The notes: a model not told the origin generated them from the letters alone. Shown: positions 1-11,121, numbered from the stretch's first letter. The stretch: DNA of 64,000 nucleotides from Isoetes taiwanensis (GCA_021234155.1 JAJEKV010000004.1:13420716-13484715); one strand, 5' to 3'. Numbers and translations are program-made.

Positions 1-389
1 CTTGCCATATCTGTCAAATATTTGTCCATAGCCTGCAGCTTTTGCTTTTCACTAGCTTTTACCAGTTCAAAATAGCTTTCCCATGTAGAAAGAAATCCAA
101 AGACTGTAGGCGGGTTTCTCTTCTCTCCAGAGAAGGTAGGCATTCCTGCAACTTTCTCTAGCCATTTACAAGAAGATTCTGGAGACAAGCTGGATAAGTT
201 AGGCTGCGCATTCGTTTGCACATAGGGCTCAGGTAGAAATTTATAAGCCAGACACAGGTATTCCAATTGTTTTTGACGCTCTGCAGGATTGATAGAAGGA
301 GGAATGGCCATTTGATCTGCTATATAGCTGACATTGCTCATAGCCTGGGTGTATTGATGATCAGGTACGCCGAAGCGATTAGTAGACAT
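1..389 (-). CDS. Retrotransposon gag, N-terminal part, runs off the window
   Basis: An uninterrupted minus-strand frame starts at ATG 389-387, 27 bases inside a primer-binding site, and stays open for 129 codons to the window edge. The peptide begins MSTNRFGVPD and has a gag-like stretch around residues 83-115 (PTFSGEKRNPP, then a WESYFEL segment), resembling the start of the plant LTR-retrotransposon gag capsid domain. The position right after an LTR and PBS is what expects a gag start. No stop or frameshift is visible, so this copy may be fairly young, but pol lies outside the window. Ty3 versus Ty1 cannot be decided from this piece. Confidence 0.7.
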   Translation of the reverse strand, partial: MSTNRFGVPDHQYTQAMSNVSYIADQMAIPPSINPAERQKQLEYLCLAYKFLPEPYVQTNAQPNLSSLSPESSCKWLEKVAGMPTFSGEKRNPPTVFGFLSTWESYFELVKASEKQKLQAMDKYLTDMA

Positions 390-415
390 TGTCCAGAGAT
401 TTTCAGAATCAAGAG

Positions 416-427
416 GCTCTGATACCA
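416..427 (-). promoter_or_regulatory. Primer-binding site, initiator-Met tRNA type
   Basis: On the minus strand the bases read TGGTATCAGAGC, the standard plant retrotransposon PBS complementary to the 3' end of initiator Met tRNA. It sits three bases inside the LTR that ends at 431. Confidence 0.85.
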
Positions 428-430
428 AAC

Positions 431-1137
431 TGATACAAAGACGAAGTTTTTGATCTACAAAACAAAGATCAGCGAGTAATATAATCACAAATAACTACAA
501 ATTCTAGTCTTCACGGCTATGCTCTCCACCCAACCGGGCTCAGGCTCAGCAAGACAGCGAGAAATCGTTATCTGACTGTCTCAAGCAAGAAAGCGAGAAT
601 TCGTTATCTGGCTTTCTCAAGCATCCAGCAGATCAGCTCAAGAACTATTTCGAACAACTAAGACTGTGACAAAGAGGGAAACTCTGCTAAAGACTCAACC
701 GAAAACTCTGGCCATGATCAGAGAATAATTTTCATTTTATAGAGGCAGATCAATCTATTTCCGGAGAACCTTTTGTTTAGTCAGAAATATCTTCCAAAAA
801 GGCAAATATCCATTAATAGCAAGGATTCGAATTAGTTCCGGCCTTTAACCAGATGAAATCTCCCTAGTTTTCTTGGATCCGGGACCTTTTTCCAACTCTG
901 ATACGTTTTCGATTGAATTTTGGCTTAACGGGTTCGCGACCCGTTATCAGCCATGCTTATATTTAAAATAAGATTTCCAATGGTTTATTGTTTTAAGAGA
1001 TGTAATATCAACCTTAGCCTAAATATCGTAATTTAAAAGCATAGCTTCGAACCTAGACTACCCTTGACCAAACTAATCTCTAATATTGACTCTGGATGCT
1101 TCTAGCCTGAACCGCTCCCCCGAGCACCACCATATCA
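431..1137 (-). mobile_element. 5' LTR of a minus-strand LTR retrotransposon
   Basis: Read on the minus strand the LTR begins TGATATGG at 1137 and ends TGTATCA at 431, so it has the TG...CA ends expected of an LTR, followed by the PBS and gag. Its first two dozen bases match the start of the LTRs of the non-coding element at 13788-16888, and another shared word is seen near 521-540. It holds an imperfect 36-bp tandem duplication at 548-583 and 584-619. The partner LTR lies outside the window, so LTR divergence cannot be scored. Confidence 0.75.
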
Positions 1138-1999
1138 CCAACACTTTGCCATTCTGCCATTGTTCGAGTCCGAGCGCAATTGTTCGTCTTCTGGCCACGC
1201 CCAAGCGCAAGCTGAAGTCGAGCAGTAAGGTTTTTAAAGCTTCGGAACTTATTTTTATTTGTTGAAAGTCTCGGACATTCTAAGTCCCGAATAGGAATGT
1301 ACCCGGTAATCGGAAAAGGAACATTCAACATTAGTTTTTGAAATTTGAAACCAGTTAATTTTGGCATTCTCTTTGTAGAAGGTTCAATGCGGAACACTTA
1401 GAATTGAAATTTGTTTCTTAGAAAATGACTAATAGATGAAGATGTGAAAAAATTCCATAGTTAGTTACAAAACACTAGGAGATTTAAATCATAGTTTTAG
1501 ATCTCTAATTCCAACACATAATTACTTCATCCCACCATTATGACAGGCTAGTGCGGTTACAGATTGAGTTTGCTTTTTTTTAATTCTTACATGGCTTACA
1601 CAATATTTTCTTTGAGCTAAGGCATATTTGATTGTTTTTTCTATTATCTAACTTAAAGGAGTAAAAAATAAGAAATAATAAGGGAAGCATATGTACATTA
1701 ATCATTAAAGAACTAGAATGAACCATTGGTTATTTAAATGAAAATTCAAATACAAGGCTTATGTTAGTTCTCTTGTTCACCTGTAATTCAGATATCTATT
1801 TGAGAGCACTCTACATTTATCCGCCAGCACCATGTCTTACTCGAGGCAGTTCCCAGTCGGCATGGTGAGCGCCCCTTGCCGCTTTTTGGCTCCGCAGAAA
1901 GAAAGCGTGATGTTCCCGTGACGACGGTAGCATTGTAGACTGGTACCCCAACTGACATTGTCTTAACCCGCTACGTCTGTTTTGTGTGCTTGTTAACCG
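1138..1999. other. AT-rich interval without a recognised gene
   Basis: No recognisable coding sequence, RNA gene or repeat boundary is seen. A short open stretch begins at ATG 1831 but stops after about 30 codons. Confidence 0.5.
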
Positions 2000-3960
2000 T
2001 ATCTGTTTTGTGACAGGGAATACCATGGCATTTGGTGCCTCGGCCCACGTGGTCACGTCGGTTGAGAGCGGCCGGGCCCCCACCGTTGTCTAGCGGTGGA
2101 TTTGCACAAAGACTGGGGTGTACACACTTTGTGGACAAGATTCTTCGTGACCGGATTTCCGGGATTGACGCTACGATGGAGCTTGGGGCCACCATCGAGA
2201 GCCACCATGGATCAATGGTGGCCCCACCGACGCACATTCCGGGCCCCGCGCCCCAACCCCCCGAATTGCGCAGAGAGAGTGGTGTCCGAAGGGGAGAGGG
2301 CCGCAAAACGCCGAGAAGATCTCCGCCGAAAGCCGCCGACGCGTATGATGGAGGCCGCGCCGACATAGAGAGGCGAGGAGACAAGGCGCCAACAACAATG
2401 CTTCTACAAAGATGTCCTAACCCCCGAGGCTGACCCCTCGATGCCTTCCCCCGAGGGGCGGGACGCCATGTTCTATGAGGCCAAAGACACAAAGACAAAG
2501 GGAGGGCTTGAGAGGATGCAGCCCTTTCATGAAGGTTGCATCGAGTCGAGCTAGTGCCATAGGTGGCGTCGGGAGGGAAGACCGGACCGCACATGCTATG
2601 CTCAATGGCCGGGCCATTGCATTGGAGGATGGGTGGCCATTTGCCCACGAGGGAGGAGGAGTTGCTAGCCGAGCTCCGCGCAGATACCGGAGTCTCGGCC
2701 GGAGGGTTATGATTCGGGGTCATCTTTGCCACGGTTTCTTTGGATATGAGCATCCACACTCCAACCGATCCCTCCTTCCCCGAGGTGAGTGGTTTGCAGG
2801 CCGAGCGGGGAAGAGTTCCAAATGAGGTAGGGACCAGGTCGAATCAGCCCCCACTCATGAGACATGTCCGGCCGCCGGCCGATCTCTACATGGCGGTTGG
2901 CCACCCCCTCCTTCCATAGGGCGCTATGCGTGGTGATTGGGGCTGACCGCCAGGGGTCGCTGTGTCTTCGATGATATAATGAGGGGCGATGATGGCGTGC
3001 ACGGGCATGGCACACACCTTGACATCGCCATTTCCACTGATCGCAATGTCGAGGGAGTAGAGGCATGGATGAGAGACCGAGCACGCGGTTTCTTCATGTA
3101 CCACTGAGAGTTCGACAGCACACCATCCGGAGCTACCCGTGTGTGTACCCATTCGAGGATGGTCTCAGCCCTCACTGCATCTGCCCAAGACAGGTTCCTC
3201 GAAAGCACTTACGCATCCCTACCAAGGTTACATCTTGATCCCTTTTTCTGGGAAGAGGTTAGGGTGTTCACGCACTTTTTCGGCCAGCAGATCACCGAAC
3301 ACCTTGCCATGGTTGCGAGCAGGGCGTCAGATGGTGTGGCCACTTGGATATTGCAGGAGGGCGCCAGGCCAGCATGCGGCGTACAACTCACATCAGACCT
3401 CATCGAGGCGTGCACCCCTGATGGACAGTGGGAGGAGGGGCACATTCGAGTGTTGATGAGGTACGTGTCAGGTTTATGTTTAGTTTGTATGGATCGTCGA
3501 AATCTACGTTTAGGTTCAAATCTAACCACTAGACGTCGATGTATGTAGCATCTTGCGGCAGATGCTTGGAGAGGCAGAGCGTCGTGAGCTGTTGATGATA
3601 GACCCCCGTTACTATCACGACTATGTGTTCGGTCGAGTCGTGAAACGCCCCTCAGGAGTGCGTCTCCCACCTTCTTCCCGCTGAGCATCCTGACTGGGGT
3701 ACACTCCGTCTGGTCCTCTGGCCCATCGTCACAAGGTAAGTACGCGATTCTTTGCTTCAGTTTCAATTCCAGAGGCCATCCTCTAGCTTGAAGGAGCTGA
3801 AAGTCATACATCTTTGGCGTGCAGTGGTCATTGGATGCTTGTTGCTCTCATACGAGACGCGGACATGCGCACCCGCCGTACCCAAACTCCCGCCTACGAG
3901 GTGCAATGTGGTGAGATTAAATGATAAAATATTTACGGTGACAATTTCATTGAAACAATA
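2000..3960 (+). pseudogene. Decayed Ulp1/C48-protease-like coding region, probably transposon-derived
   Basis: A GC-rich stretch carries long plus-strand frames broken by stops and shifts. One frame runs from about 2940 through an in-frame TGA at 3105-3107 to about 3460. It has a DLIEACTPDGQWEEGHI segment like the region upstream of the catalytic core in plant transposon Ulp1-like proteins. It appears to continue after a GT-AG gap near 3461-3549 with LGEAERRELLMIDPRYYHD. After a one-base shift it reads WGTLRLVLWPIVT to a GTAAGT donor at 3735. It resumes near 3827 with GHWMLVALI, which looks like the His motif of C48 (Ulp1) peptidases. The Asp and Cys parts are not found. The family assignment rests on this motif and its position, and is an inference. 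Stops and frameshifts make it a pseudogene. Confidence 0.45.
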
Positions 3961-4088
3961 GTTTGGACCAAGGGTAAGCATATCCAGAATGATAAAGTTG
4001 AGTGAGAACTCCAAGTTAATTATTGTTCCAAAAACTAAGCATTCTCTGGAATCTACAACAACATCACTGTTCCATAGTAAAAGAATTT

Positions 4089-5327
4089 TCAGTGGAGCTT
4101 ACCGAGTATTCTCTGCCGGTAGGCCAATTGCCGCACATCCTCCTGCGCCATCGTGAAGCGGTATGTGACTCTCTCAATTGGGCTTACTGTCATACGTATT
4201 TGTGGTCCCCGTGCCCTTGCGACGTCCCACGCAGCACGGGTCATTCCAATACTTCTAAGCTCCAGTGCGACAGCCGCAAGCAGTTCAGGATGCACGGGCA
4301 TGGACCAATCCTCCGCATTGGTGAAAGGATCATGGCCAGTGTGTTCTGTGCTAACGTATATCCGTGCACCATTTCCATTATCTTTCACTGTCCGCAAACG
4401 AAATAAGCATCCTGCGGTGGGGACCGCCTCGATTTGCCTATCCCCCGGGTCCCTCTCTCTGCGTGGTTGCCTCCATCGATGGGGCGTGCATAGTCATCCA
4501 CAATCTCACCCGTCGCAACCCTGACACGTTGATGTCCATGGACCAAACGGACACGATGAGTGGTTTGAAGCTCACTCACCCTTTGCTCGAGGCGGTCCAC
4601 GGTGGTCTCCTCAGAGTAGTTGAAGTCGCTGTCCTTCATGGTGCGACCACTTTTGCACGATGCACACTTCCATGCATGCGCTATGTATTCGTGGGATGCC
4701 ATAGCTTGCACCGATTTCCCATTCCTCTGAAATCTTTTCAAACGTGGCAGGGGGGGGCCGATGGATGCTTCCATTCAAGTGGCCCATGGCAACTAGCTGG
4801 CTCCAAAACTCCACGTAAGGGACTAACTTATGAGGCCCGGTTACGCGCCATAACCAACCAAATCATTTGGAGTCATCGCCAACCGCAAACTCCTCACAAT
4901 ATGCACCCCCATCGGTACCTCAACCGGACACGGTTTCGATGGGTGGCCTCCCTTCTGCGAGACCGGGGCAAGCGGGGATCAGCAAAGACTTATTTCGGAC
5001 GGGTGGGGAACATAGTGTTGTCAGAGGCACAGCCTCATCAACCCATACACAGATTCGTTGAGGGCATAACCACCCTGAGGAGCAACACGGAGCCATTGAA
5101 CTGGGTCCGGGTAGAGACCGGCCAGTTCATGTGCAAGCAGTTCTTGGGAATCTTGGGTGGGAGTAACTTGTGGAGCAACGACTAAAGCGGGTTCCACCCA
5201 TCGCCTGCATTTTCCCCGGTGTCCTCCTCTGACATTGTGTCATCCTCGGTGTCATGAAGGTCATACTCACTATCATTTTCATCTGACATCTCACTGATTG
5301 AGTCGTCAGTGACTACCTCTGCCATTC
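4089..5327 (-). pseudogene. Decayed unrecognised coding region on the minus strand
   Basis: Reading the minus strand from ATG 5327, an acidic start (MAEVVTDDSISEMSD) runs about 47 codons to a TAG. Coding-like frames then continue in pieces: LLAHELAGLYPDPVQWL, then WRVTGPHKLVPYVEFW from about 4860, then a segment with heptad-like REXX spacing (VDRLEQRVSELQ) near 4580, and a last block that includes TEHTGHDPFTNAEDWSM. I do not recognise the family. The GC-rich composition matches the Ulp1-like region and the two point towards each other, so both could belong to one old DNA transposon. Stops and frame changes argue against a working gene. Confidence 0.35.
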
Positions 5328-5611
5328 TCGTGCACTCTACTTGGAAGACAAATATAAACTACTGCAGCAAAGTGCACCTGCTCTAGCAATCAAGGCCGTT
5401 CTAGCATCATTGCCGAAGCGAAGAACTTTCAAACAAAAAACGATGGCTATAACAATGTCCGCGCGCCGACAGTCTCGAATAGATATCTGAGGTACAGGTG
5501 AACATGAACACAAGCCTGAGTACAAACCTATAGTGCATTGGGGTCTTGACAAAACACAAATAGAACAAATAGCAACGCGTTATACTACTTGTTTCCCATT
5601 CATAACAAAAA

Positions 5612-5953
5612 TTATACATTGTTTTTGTCCATCCTGAGGACGTGACAATTTGATGCAACCACTTGCATCATTATCTGCACATTCAACATCGTTTCATCTT
5701 TATTTGGCTCGGTGAGCCATTCTACCAGTCGTTCCCCGCAGGGAACGCCAGACGTTAAAGCAATCAGAAGCTCCCTTTCACTCATCCTTGCGACGATGGT
5801 GAAAGGAGTGGGAGAAGCAGGGGGATTGCTGTCCCTTGGAGGAGGAGGAGGAGGAGGGGGATTGCTGGAGATGTCCCCTGGAGGAAGAGGAGGAGGAGGA
5901 TTACTGCTAGAAGGGACATATCGTGCGAAGACGGTCTTTAACTGCCGGACCAT
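5612..5953 (-). CDS. Proline-rich ORF of unknown identity
   Basis: A 113-codon minus-strand ORF starts at 5953. It has two runs of prolines (from GGA repeats read in antisense) and then a non-repetitive 60-residue tail with mixed composition (ERELLIALTSGVPCGERL). The tail looks more like protein than a random frame does. No family is recognised. It could be a fragment of a gene or a chance frame across a microsatellite. Confidence 0.2.
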   Translation of the reverse strand: MVRQLKTVFARYVPSSSNPPPPLPPGDISSNPPPPPPPPRDSNPPASPTPFTIVARMSERELLIALTSGVPCGERLVEWLTEPNKDETMLNVQIMMQVVASNCHVLRMDKNNV

Positions 5954-6015
5954 TATAACAAGATGGGCAAGAAGATTGGAGGAGGAGAAGGAGGAGGAGG
6001 AGGAGGAGGAGGAGG
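5838..6015 (+). repeat. (GGA)n microsatellite clusters
   Basis: Three GGA/GAG runs are seen, near 5838-5858, 5881-5902 and 5974-6015. They explain the poly-proline and poly-glutamate/glycine ORFs on the two strands. Confidence 0.85.
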
Positions 6016-6443
6016 CTTGACAATCGGAAGTAGTAGAATCGATTTATAGCATCTGATAGTCTTCAAAGTTATAAAATTCCCTCTGCAAATACTAGCCCTC
6101 CTCCCATGGAGGTGGTAGCAGTGTTCCACAAAAATGGCAATATCAAGCAATTTCCCTGCCATTGTTAGAATAAAACATTTTAACAAAATATGGACCAGAA
6201 CAAGATAGGCATGAGTGGCGGTAGAAATTACTGCCAAATGGGGTCGTTAAATAGAGTCCCTGCCCCTTTTTTCAGGAAAAGAACTGGTATGCCTGATAGC
6301 TCCAGAAATGATGGGGCTTTCGACCCAAATCGCTCCAGGAAATAGACCCAGATCTGTGCAGCATATCTAGCAAGTGTCCGGGATGAATTAAGGGAAGCAA
6401 AGGAACGAATCGAAATACTTATCGCTTGCTCTGGAACTGAAAA

Positions 6444-6896
6444 ATGTGCAAGACCTCTGCACCAAGTGGGAACTCAAGGAAAAACTCGGCAGAGGTTCAG
6501 AAAAGACAGATGCCTGTGGAAGAGCCGTCGGGCCTCTTCTTGGGTGGTTTGCTTGTCCAAGCAAGACCATATCCAAAAATGGCGGAGAATAAGTCGATGA
6601 AGAACAAATGCCTTGCAATTGTTACAAGGATGGAAGAACAGCGGGGTTGTAAGGAACTATGTGCAAAACAGAGCCCCAGGTATCAATTGAAAATTGTCAA
6701 GCCAGACTGTGTCGCAAGCGGATCCGATGACATGGTTTGTGGCTGTAGAAAACTGCAACATGATGACGATGTGTCAAGTTTGGAGGCAGAAATTCTTGAA
6801 AAGAAAGATCCCTTTGGTGGGCTTTTACCGCAGCTTAAAAACTTCTGCAAGCCGTTGAGCAGGAAAAATTGCAGAGCCATTGGGCATCTGTGCTGA
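6444..6896 (+). CDS. Unrecognised 150-codon ORF
   Basis: An ORF of 150 codons with several cysteines and a basic N-terminus. Upstream, in a different frame, a coding-like run ASVRDELREAKERIEIL ends near 6435, so this may be a remnant of a spliced or broken gene rather than an intact one. The 3' end is followed by two more copies of a short word (gccgttgggc/gccattgggc) at 6875-6925. No family recognised. Confidence 0.2.
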   Translation: MCKTSAPSGNSRKNSAEVQKRQMPVEEPSGLFLGGLLVQARPYPKMAENKSMKNKCLAIVTRMEEQRGCKELCAKQSPRYQLKIVKPDCVASGSDDMVCGCRKLQHDDDVSSLEAEILEKKDPFGGLLPQLKNFCKPLSRKNCRAIGHLC

Positions 6897-7570
6897 GAAG
6901 ATCTGTGCAGAGCCGTTGGGCCTCTGTGCAGAAAATCTGTGCTGGCAGAAAATCAAGGACATTGCAAAAGAACCATTATCACTTCCAATGTAGCAATCAT
7001 GTCGCAGAAGAAATGGGGCTTCTGGGTTTGAATGTATAGACAGAACACAGAAGACACAGGATAGCAAACATAAAATGGATGAGGAACCCAAATAAATGGA
7101 ACAAATATATGCTCGTGGCTTGAATGTTTACACAGAACAGAGTATGGATAGTAAAAATAATGTGGAGAATGAACCCATATGTGACGAATAACAATCTTAG
7201 TTCTTCCCTTTTTAAAACGCGGGCAGATAGATATCAGAGATGAGGATTGAAGACAGTGTTGATGTAGAACCAATTTTTTTTGCTTGAAACTTTTGGAGAT
7301 GCTGGAAATAAAAAACAAGAGATTGATCATGAGCTCAAGAGACCCCGGCATGAGGCGCTAGTGATGATTTTTGGGGTTCTTGGCATCACCTTGCAGCAGC
7401 AGTCCATGACTGCCGGATGCCACAAATGCTCATGGATCAACAAAAGAAGGTGGGAGGAAACTCCAAGAATAAGAACAAAGCAAAGAATGAACAAAACAGA
7501 ATTATATTGATGTTCCAAAAGGAGGTGCTCCAAAACGTGAGCAAAAACCCTAAACAATGAGAGGAAATGC

Positions 7571-8051
7571 TCTCTTGTAACGTTCCTAACCGACATGCCC
7601 TTAACCAACTGGGCAAAACCGTCTAGACGTTTATGAGTAGTCGCTTCTACCCATTTATGTCGATGTCTCGGGAACGCCCCACAGGCACATTCAAGGTTCG
7701 AATACTCGAGCGGTCTACCGTGGGCCCGTTACAGTCTCTCCCACTAGAACTATGCTCGTCCTCGAGCATCCAAGGCTATACCATGTCTATGTCATACCAT
7801 GTCACAATTGACTACCAAGTCTTTGCAAATTACCCATGCATATAGGCACCCATGGAGACTCGAACTCGAGACCTGCTCTAATACCAACTGTGACATTCCT
7901 AACCGACATGCGCTTAACCAACTGGGCAAAACCGTCTAGACGTTTATGAGTAGTCGCTTCTACCCATTTATGCCGGTGTCTCGGGAATGCCCCACAGGCA
8001 CATTCAAGGTTCAAATACTCGAGCGGTCTACCATGGGCCCGTTACATCTCT
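7571..8051 (-). mobile_element. Complete TRIM element with 5-bp target duplication
   Basis: Two 158-bp direct repeats (7576-7733 and 7889-8046) differ at eight positions by eye and bound a 155-bp interior. On the minus strand each LTR runs TGTAAC...CA. Next to the 5' LTR (minus orientation) is TGGTATTAGAGC at 7886-7875, one base off the initiator-Met PBS. Next to the 3' LTR is a purine tract GTGGGAGAGAC at 7744-7734. The flanks carry the same five bases, TCTCT, at 7571-7575 and 8047-8051. No coding capacity. These are the defining marks of a terminal-repeat retrotransposon in miniature. About 5% LTR divergence suggests a moderately old insertion. Confidence 0.9.
7858..7927 (-). promoter_or_regulatory. 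tRNA-like A-box and B-box pair across the TRIM LTR/PBS junction
   Basis: On the minus strand the LTR end contains GCCCAGTTGGTTAAGC (7927-7912), like a tRNA A box (D-arm). Past the PBS lies GTTCGAGTC (7866-7858), like a B box (T-arm). Together they resemble an internal Pol III promoter. Function is not shown. Confidence 0.4.
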
Positions 8052-8065
8052 CTAAATAGTAGAGC

Positions 8066-9521
8066 AAAACCCTAACCCTAACTGAGATCTCATCTACCAC
8101 AGATCTAGGCTAAATCTGGGCCATAGATCGTGGGGTCCAATATAACAAATACATGTGGCCTATGCCACCTACCACATATGTGGGCTAAATCTGGGCCCTA
8201 GATCAAGTGGTCCAATGTGATAAATACATGTGGCCTATGCCACTCATACATATGTTTAGCCCAAAGGGCTAACACTCTGCATGTTCAAAAACAAATAGTC
8301 AAGTAATATTCCACCCTGATAGATGGAATAGTCAGAAAACGAAACACTAGCGACGTAAAAGGACAATCATGTTTCCTAAATTTGTTGGACAACCATGGAA
8401 AGGCAGCTTACAATCTTGCGATCTTGCATGATAGAGTTCCAAAGCCCACCCCCTTATAATATTGCTTTTAGAGTAAGAAATGTCCAACAATCTGATCTTT
8501 TACACTACCTAAATGATGGCATTACATAATTCAATCTTCAAATGCATCTGTCTGTGATTCTTTATCCAAAAAACCTGAAGATGAAACATAAAGAGGAACA
8601 AAACATCATACAGATTAAGATCAAATAGAAGAAAAAGAGTGTTGTTGTGGACTAACGGATCTGAAGTGTTACCATTTGCGAGTCTATCTTCAGTTTTACT
8701 TTATTGGCAAAATCATTGTCATTTTTTGAAACGTTGGGCATTTGCAGTGTGCTGCATAGAAACAACAACAAATACTGCACTTTTATGCAAAAAGGAAACA
8801 ATTTTAAGTCCCTAGGAAAAGGAAATTGTTTTGATTCATTACCCCTTATCTTCCCCTCGATTACCATCCATTGAAGCTTATGTATCTATCATCTGTGTGA
8901 AATATTTGGGACAAAAAAATCCGAGGTGCCAAGAGGTATGCAACATGTACTGCGAGTAAAACAGGGTGCAGTATTTCAAGGTGAATGAATCCATATTTTT
9001 GTAACTCTGCAAATGCAATAAACCTAGTTTATGTCTTCACAAAAATGACCCTTGGAAATAAAAATGAAGTATTCAACGGCTTGAGCAGAACACATATCTA
9101 CAATCCCATCGACCTTGAAAGGACGTTGCATGCCGAAAATGGAGTTATAGCACCATATACATGATCCTTAATGTAATAGATACATGTTAATCTTGAAGCA
9201 AATAGACCGCCATAGTATAGTATTTCCAGCAGCAACATAGGTTTCAGATGAGACTGCATATATCATCTTATGATAGCAGCCACAACTGTAGAAATCAGAC
9301 AGTATAATTGCCAAACGCGAAAATCATAGGGGCAACATTAGAAAATCTAAGGCAAAAAGCCAATGCAGGCCTGAATCTCCATGGCAATGGCATATAAGAG
9401 GAAAGGATTACATTGAAGGGGCCCGGAAAGGAGAATAGCTCCCCGATAGGCCGCAAGCAGGTGATGGCAATCTTGCCATTGGCGATTATCCAATCAAGCA
9501 AAACACACACTAAAAATAAAG
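8066..9521. other. Intergenic, with telomere-like word and 75-bp tandem repeat
   Basis: Near 8068-8082 is AAACCCTAACCCTAA, two plant telomere/telo-box units. At 8108-8182 and 8183-8257 is an imperfect 75-bp tandem duplication. The rest is AT-rich and shows no gene I can support. Confidence 0.5.
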
Positions 9522-11010
9522 GGGCCGATCACAGTTGCAAGATCCGTCCTCAGCAACACCCATGTCTATATGGCATCTGTCTTACTGGCTCCTCAATGTA
9601 AGATGAATGAGATTGTCTGTATTGTCAGGAATTTCATCTGGGGTGGTACCTCAGAAGGTGTTGTTGTTAAGGTATCCTGGGCTAAGTGCATCAAGCCTAA
9701 GGCGGTTGGGGGCCTTGGAATGTTGGACTTCCGTCTGCAAAGCCAGGTCATGATTTCAAAGTTCATTTGGAGGCTCCTCCTTGGTAAAGATGACTCTCCT
9801 GGCTTAAGGTTGGTGCGGCAATCACTTCTGCAGTGCCTCCCCTTTCACAAGACAACTATCAAGCCTAGTCTCCCATGGGCCTTGTTGTATCCTCTGCATC
9901 CATATCCAAATGCTTCCCCATTCCTTAAAGGTCTACTTGCTTCCTGGGATGCAGTTAGATCTTTATTCCATGTTAATCCCCAAGCTTGTGCTTCATTGTC
10001 AATGTCATGCTGGTGGCTTCCCCTGCAAGGTATGCATGATCAACAGCCTTTACGTGCACTTGTACATCTAAAGACCCAACGGCATTGGCGGCTAGCTGGG
10101 GTTTTAGTGATTGCAGCTTGGTATGATTCTGGTCATCTTTTGTCATGGGAGGCTTTTCAGACGAGATTTCTGTTATACAGATGGGATCGGCAAATCTGAG
10201 CTGGGGTGGCTGATTTTTTGCCATCCACTGTGCAGCAACCACAGGCTGATGTACCTATTTGGATATGTGATGCACGTCTTAAGCCAGAAAAGTTTGTTTC
10301 TTCCACATACTGGCTGCTTTTAGATTGTGAGCCTCTTCCCCCATCCCAGCACTGGCATCTTCAGGTTCCTCAACCACAATGGAAAAGTATTTGGATGTGG
10401 ACATGGGATAAATTGCTCCACCCTAAAGTGTCAGCGTTGCGATGGCAAATTCTCCATAGATGTGTTCGAGTGAATGTCTTGGTTCACAAGATGAACCCTA
10501 GAGTCTCAGATCGTTGCCCTCTCTGTGGCCAATGTGTTGAAACTATTAAACACTACTTCTTCTTGTGTGATCATCTACGGCTTGCTTGGGAGTGGCTGTT
10601 CACTCTTTTCAGTGTGTCTCTTACTAGCCAGGAGATCCTGCTTGCACTTTATCCCCTGTTTGGCCTAACTTGGGTAAGCGGGCATTTCATCTTGCTTCTA
10701 GTTGGATTTTGTGGTCTATCTGGCAGAGGCGACGTTTGTGTATTTTCCAAGGTGCACACATCTCTGATCAGCAGCTTCTCCGTTGTGCTCAGCAGAAGAT
10801 CACTAAAGCTTATCGTTGCTCATCTCTAGCTGACGATAAAAAAGAGATAATTTGGCAGACGTATTTACGGTGTTCTTCTTATGCATAGACGGGTGTTTTT
10901 GCCTAGTTGGGTCAGCCTATCCACTAGGGTTTTATTCCTGTCTGTGCATTGTGTATTGTGCCTTTGTTCTTATCAATAAAAAGAGCCTCACGTCCTTCAA
11001 AAAAAAAAAA
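9522..11010 (+). mobile_element. 5'-truncated LINE, RT C-terminus and zf-RVT domain, with poly(A)
   Basis: The frame from about 9522 to 10199, then another from 10206 to about 10660, reads as the C-terminal part of a plant L1-type LINE ORF2. Its start includes THVYMASVLLAPQ and NFIWGG, typical of the region after the RT core. The zinc-binding zf-RVT domain follows: WDKLLHPKVSALRWQILHR, then a CPLCG...HYFFLC cysteine/histidine cluster. Frameshifts near 10200 and 10670 break it. A poly(A) run at about 10999-11010 marks the 3' end. The RT core and ORF1 are missing, as in a normal 5'-truncated copy. The element at 40594-42111 belongs to the same family. Confidence 0.8.
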
Positions 11011-11039
11011 CACTAAAACTAATAAAACTAATGTAAGTC

Positions 11040-11121
11040 ATCGATCTATTTCAAGAGTGAATCTCATCCGTCCAGTTTAGGGCTGGATCCAATCCAATAC
11101 ACTATAACATTATAATATAGG
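11040..11121. repeat. MITE-like repeat fragment
   Basis: The words 'catccgtccagttt', 'aatccaatacactataacattataatatagg' (in part) recur in related form near 29700-29970 and 39340-39450. It touches the truncated 5' end of the chromovirus gag. Confidence 0.35.

Noticed and set aside
1971-2759. A 262-codon minus-strand ORF
   Set aside because: It lies in GC-rich sequence where stops are rare in all frames. The frame with motif-like content further downstream is on the plus strand.
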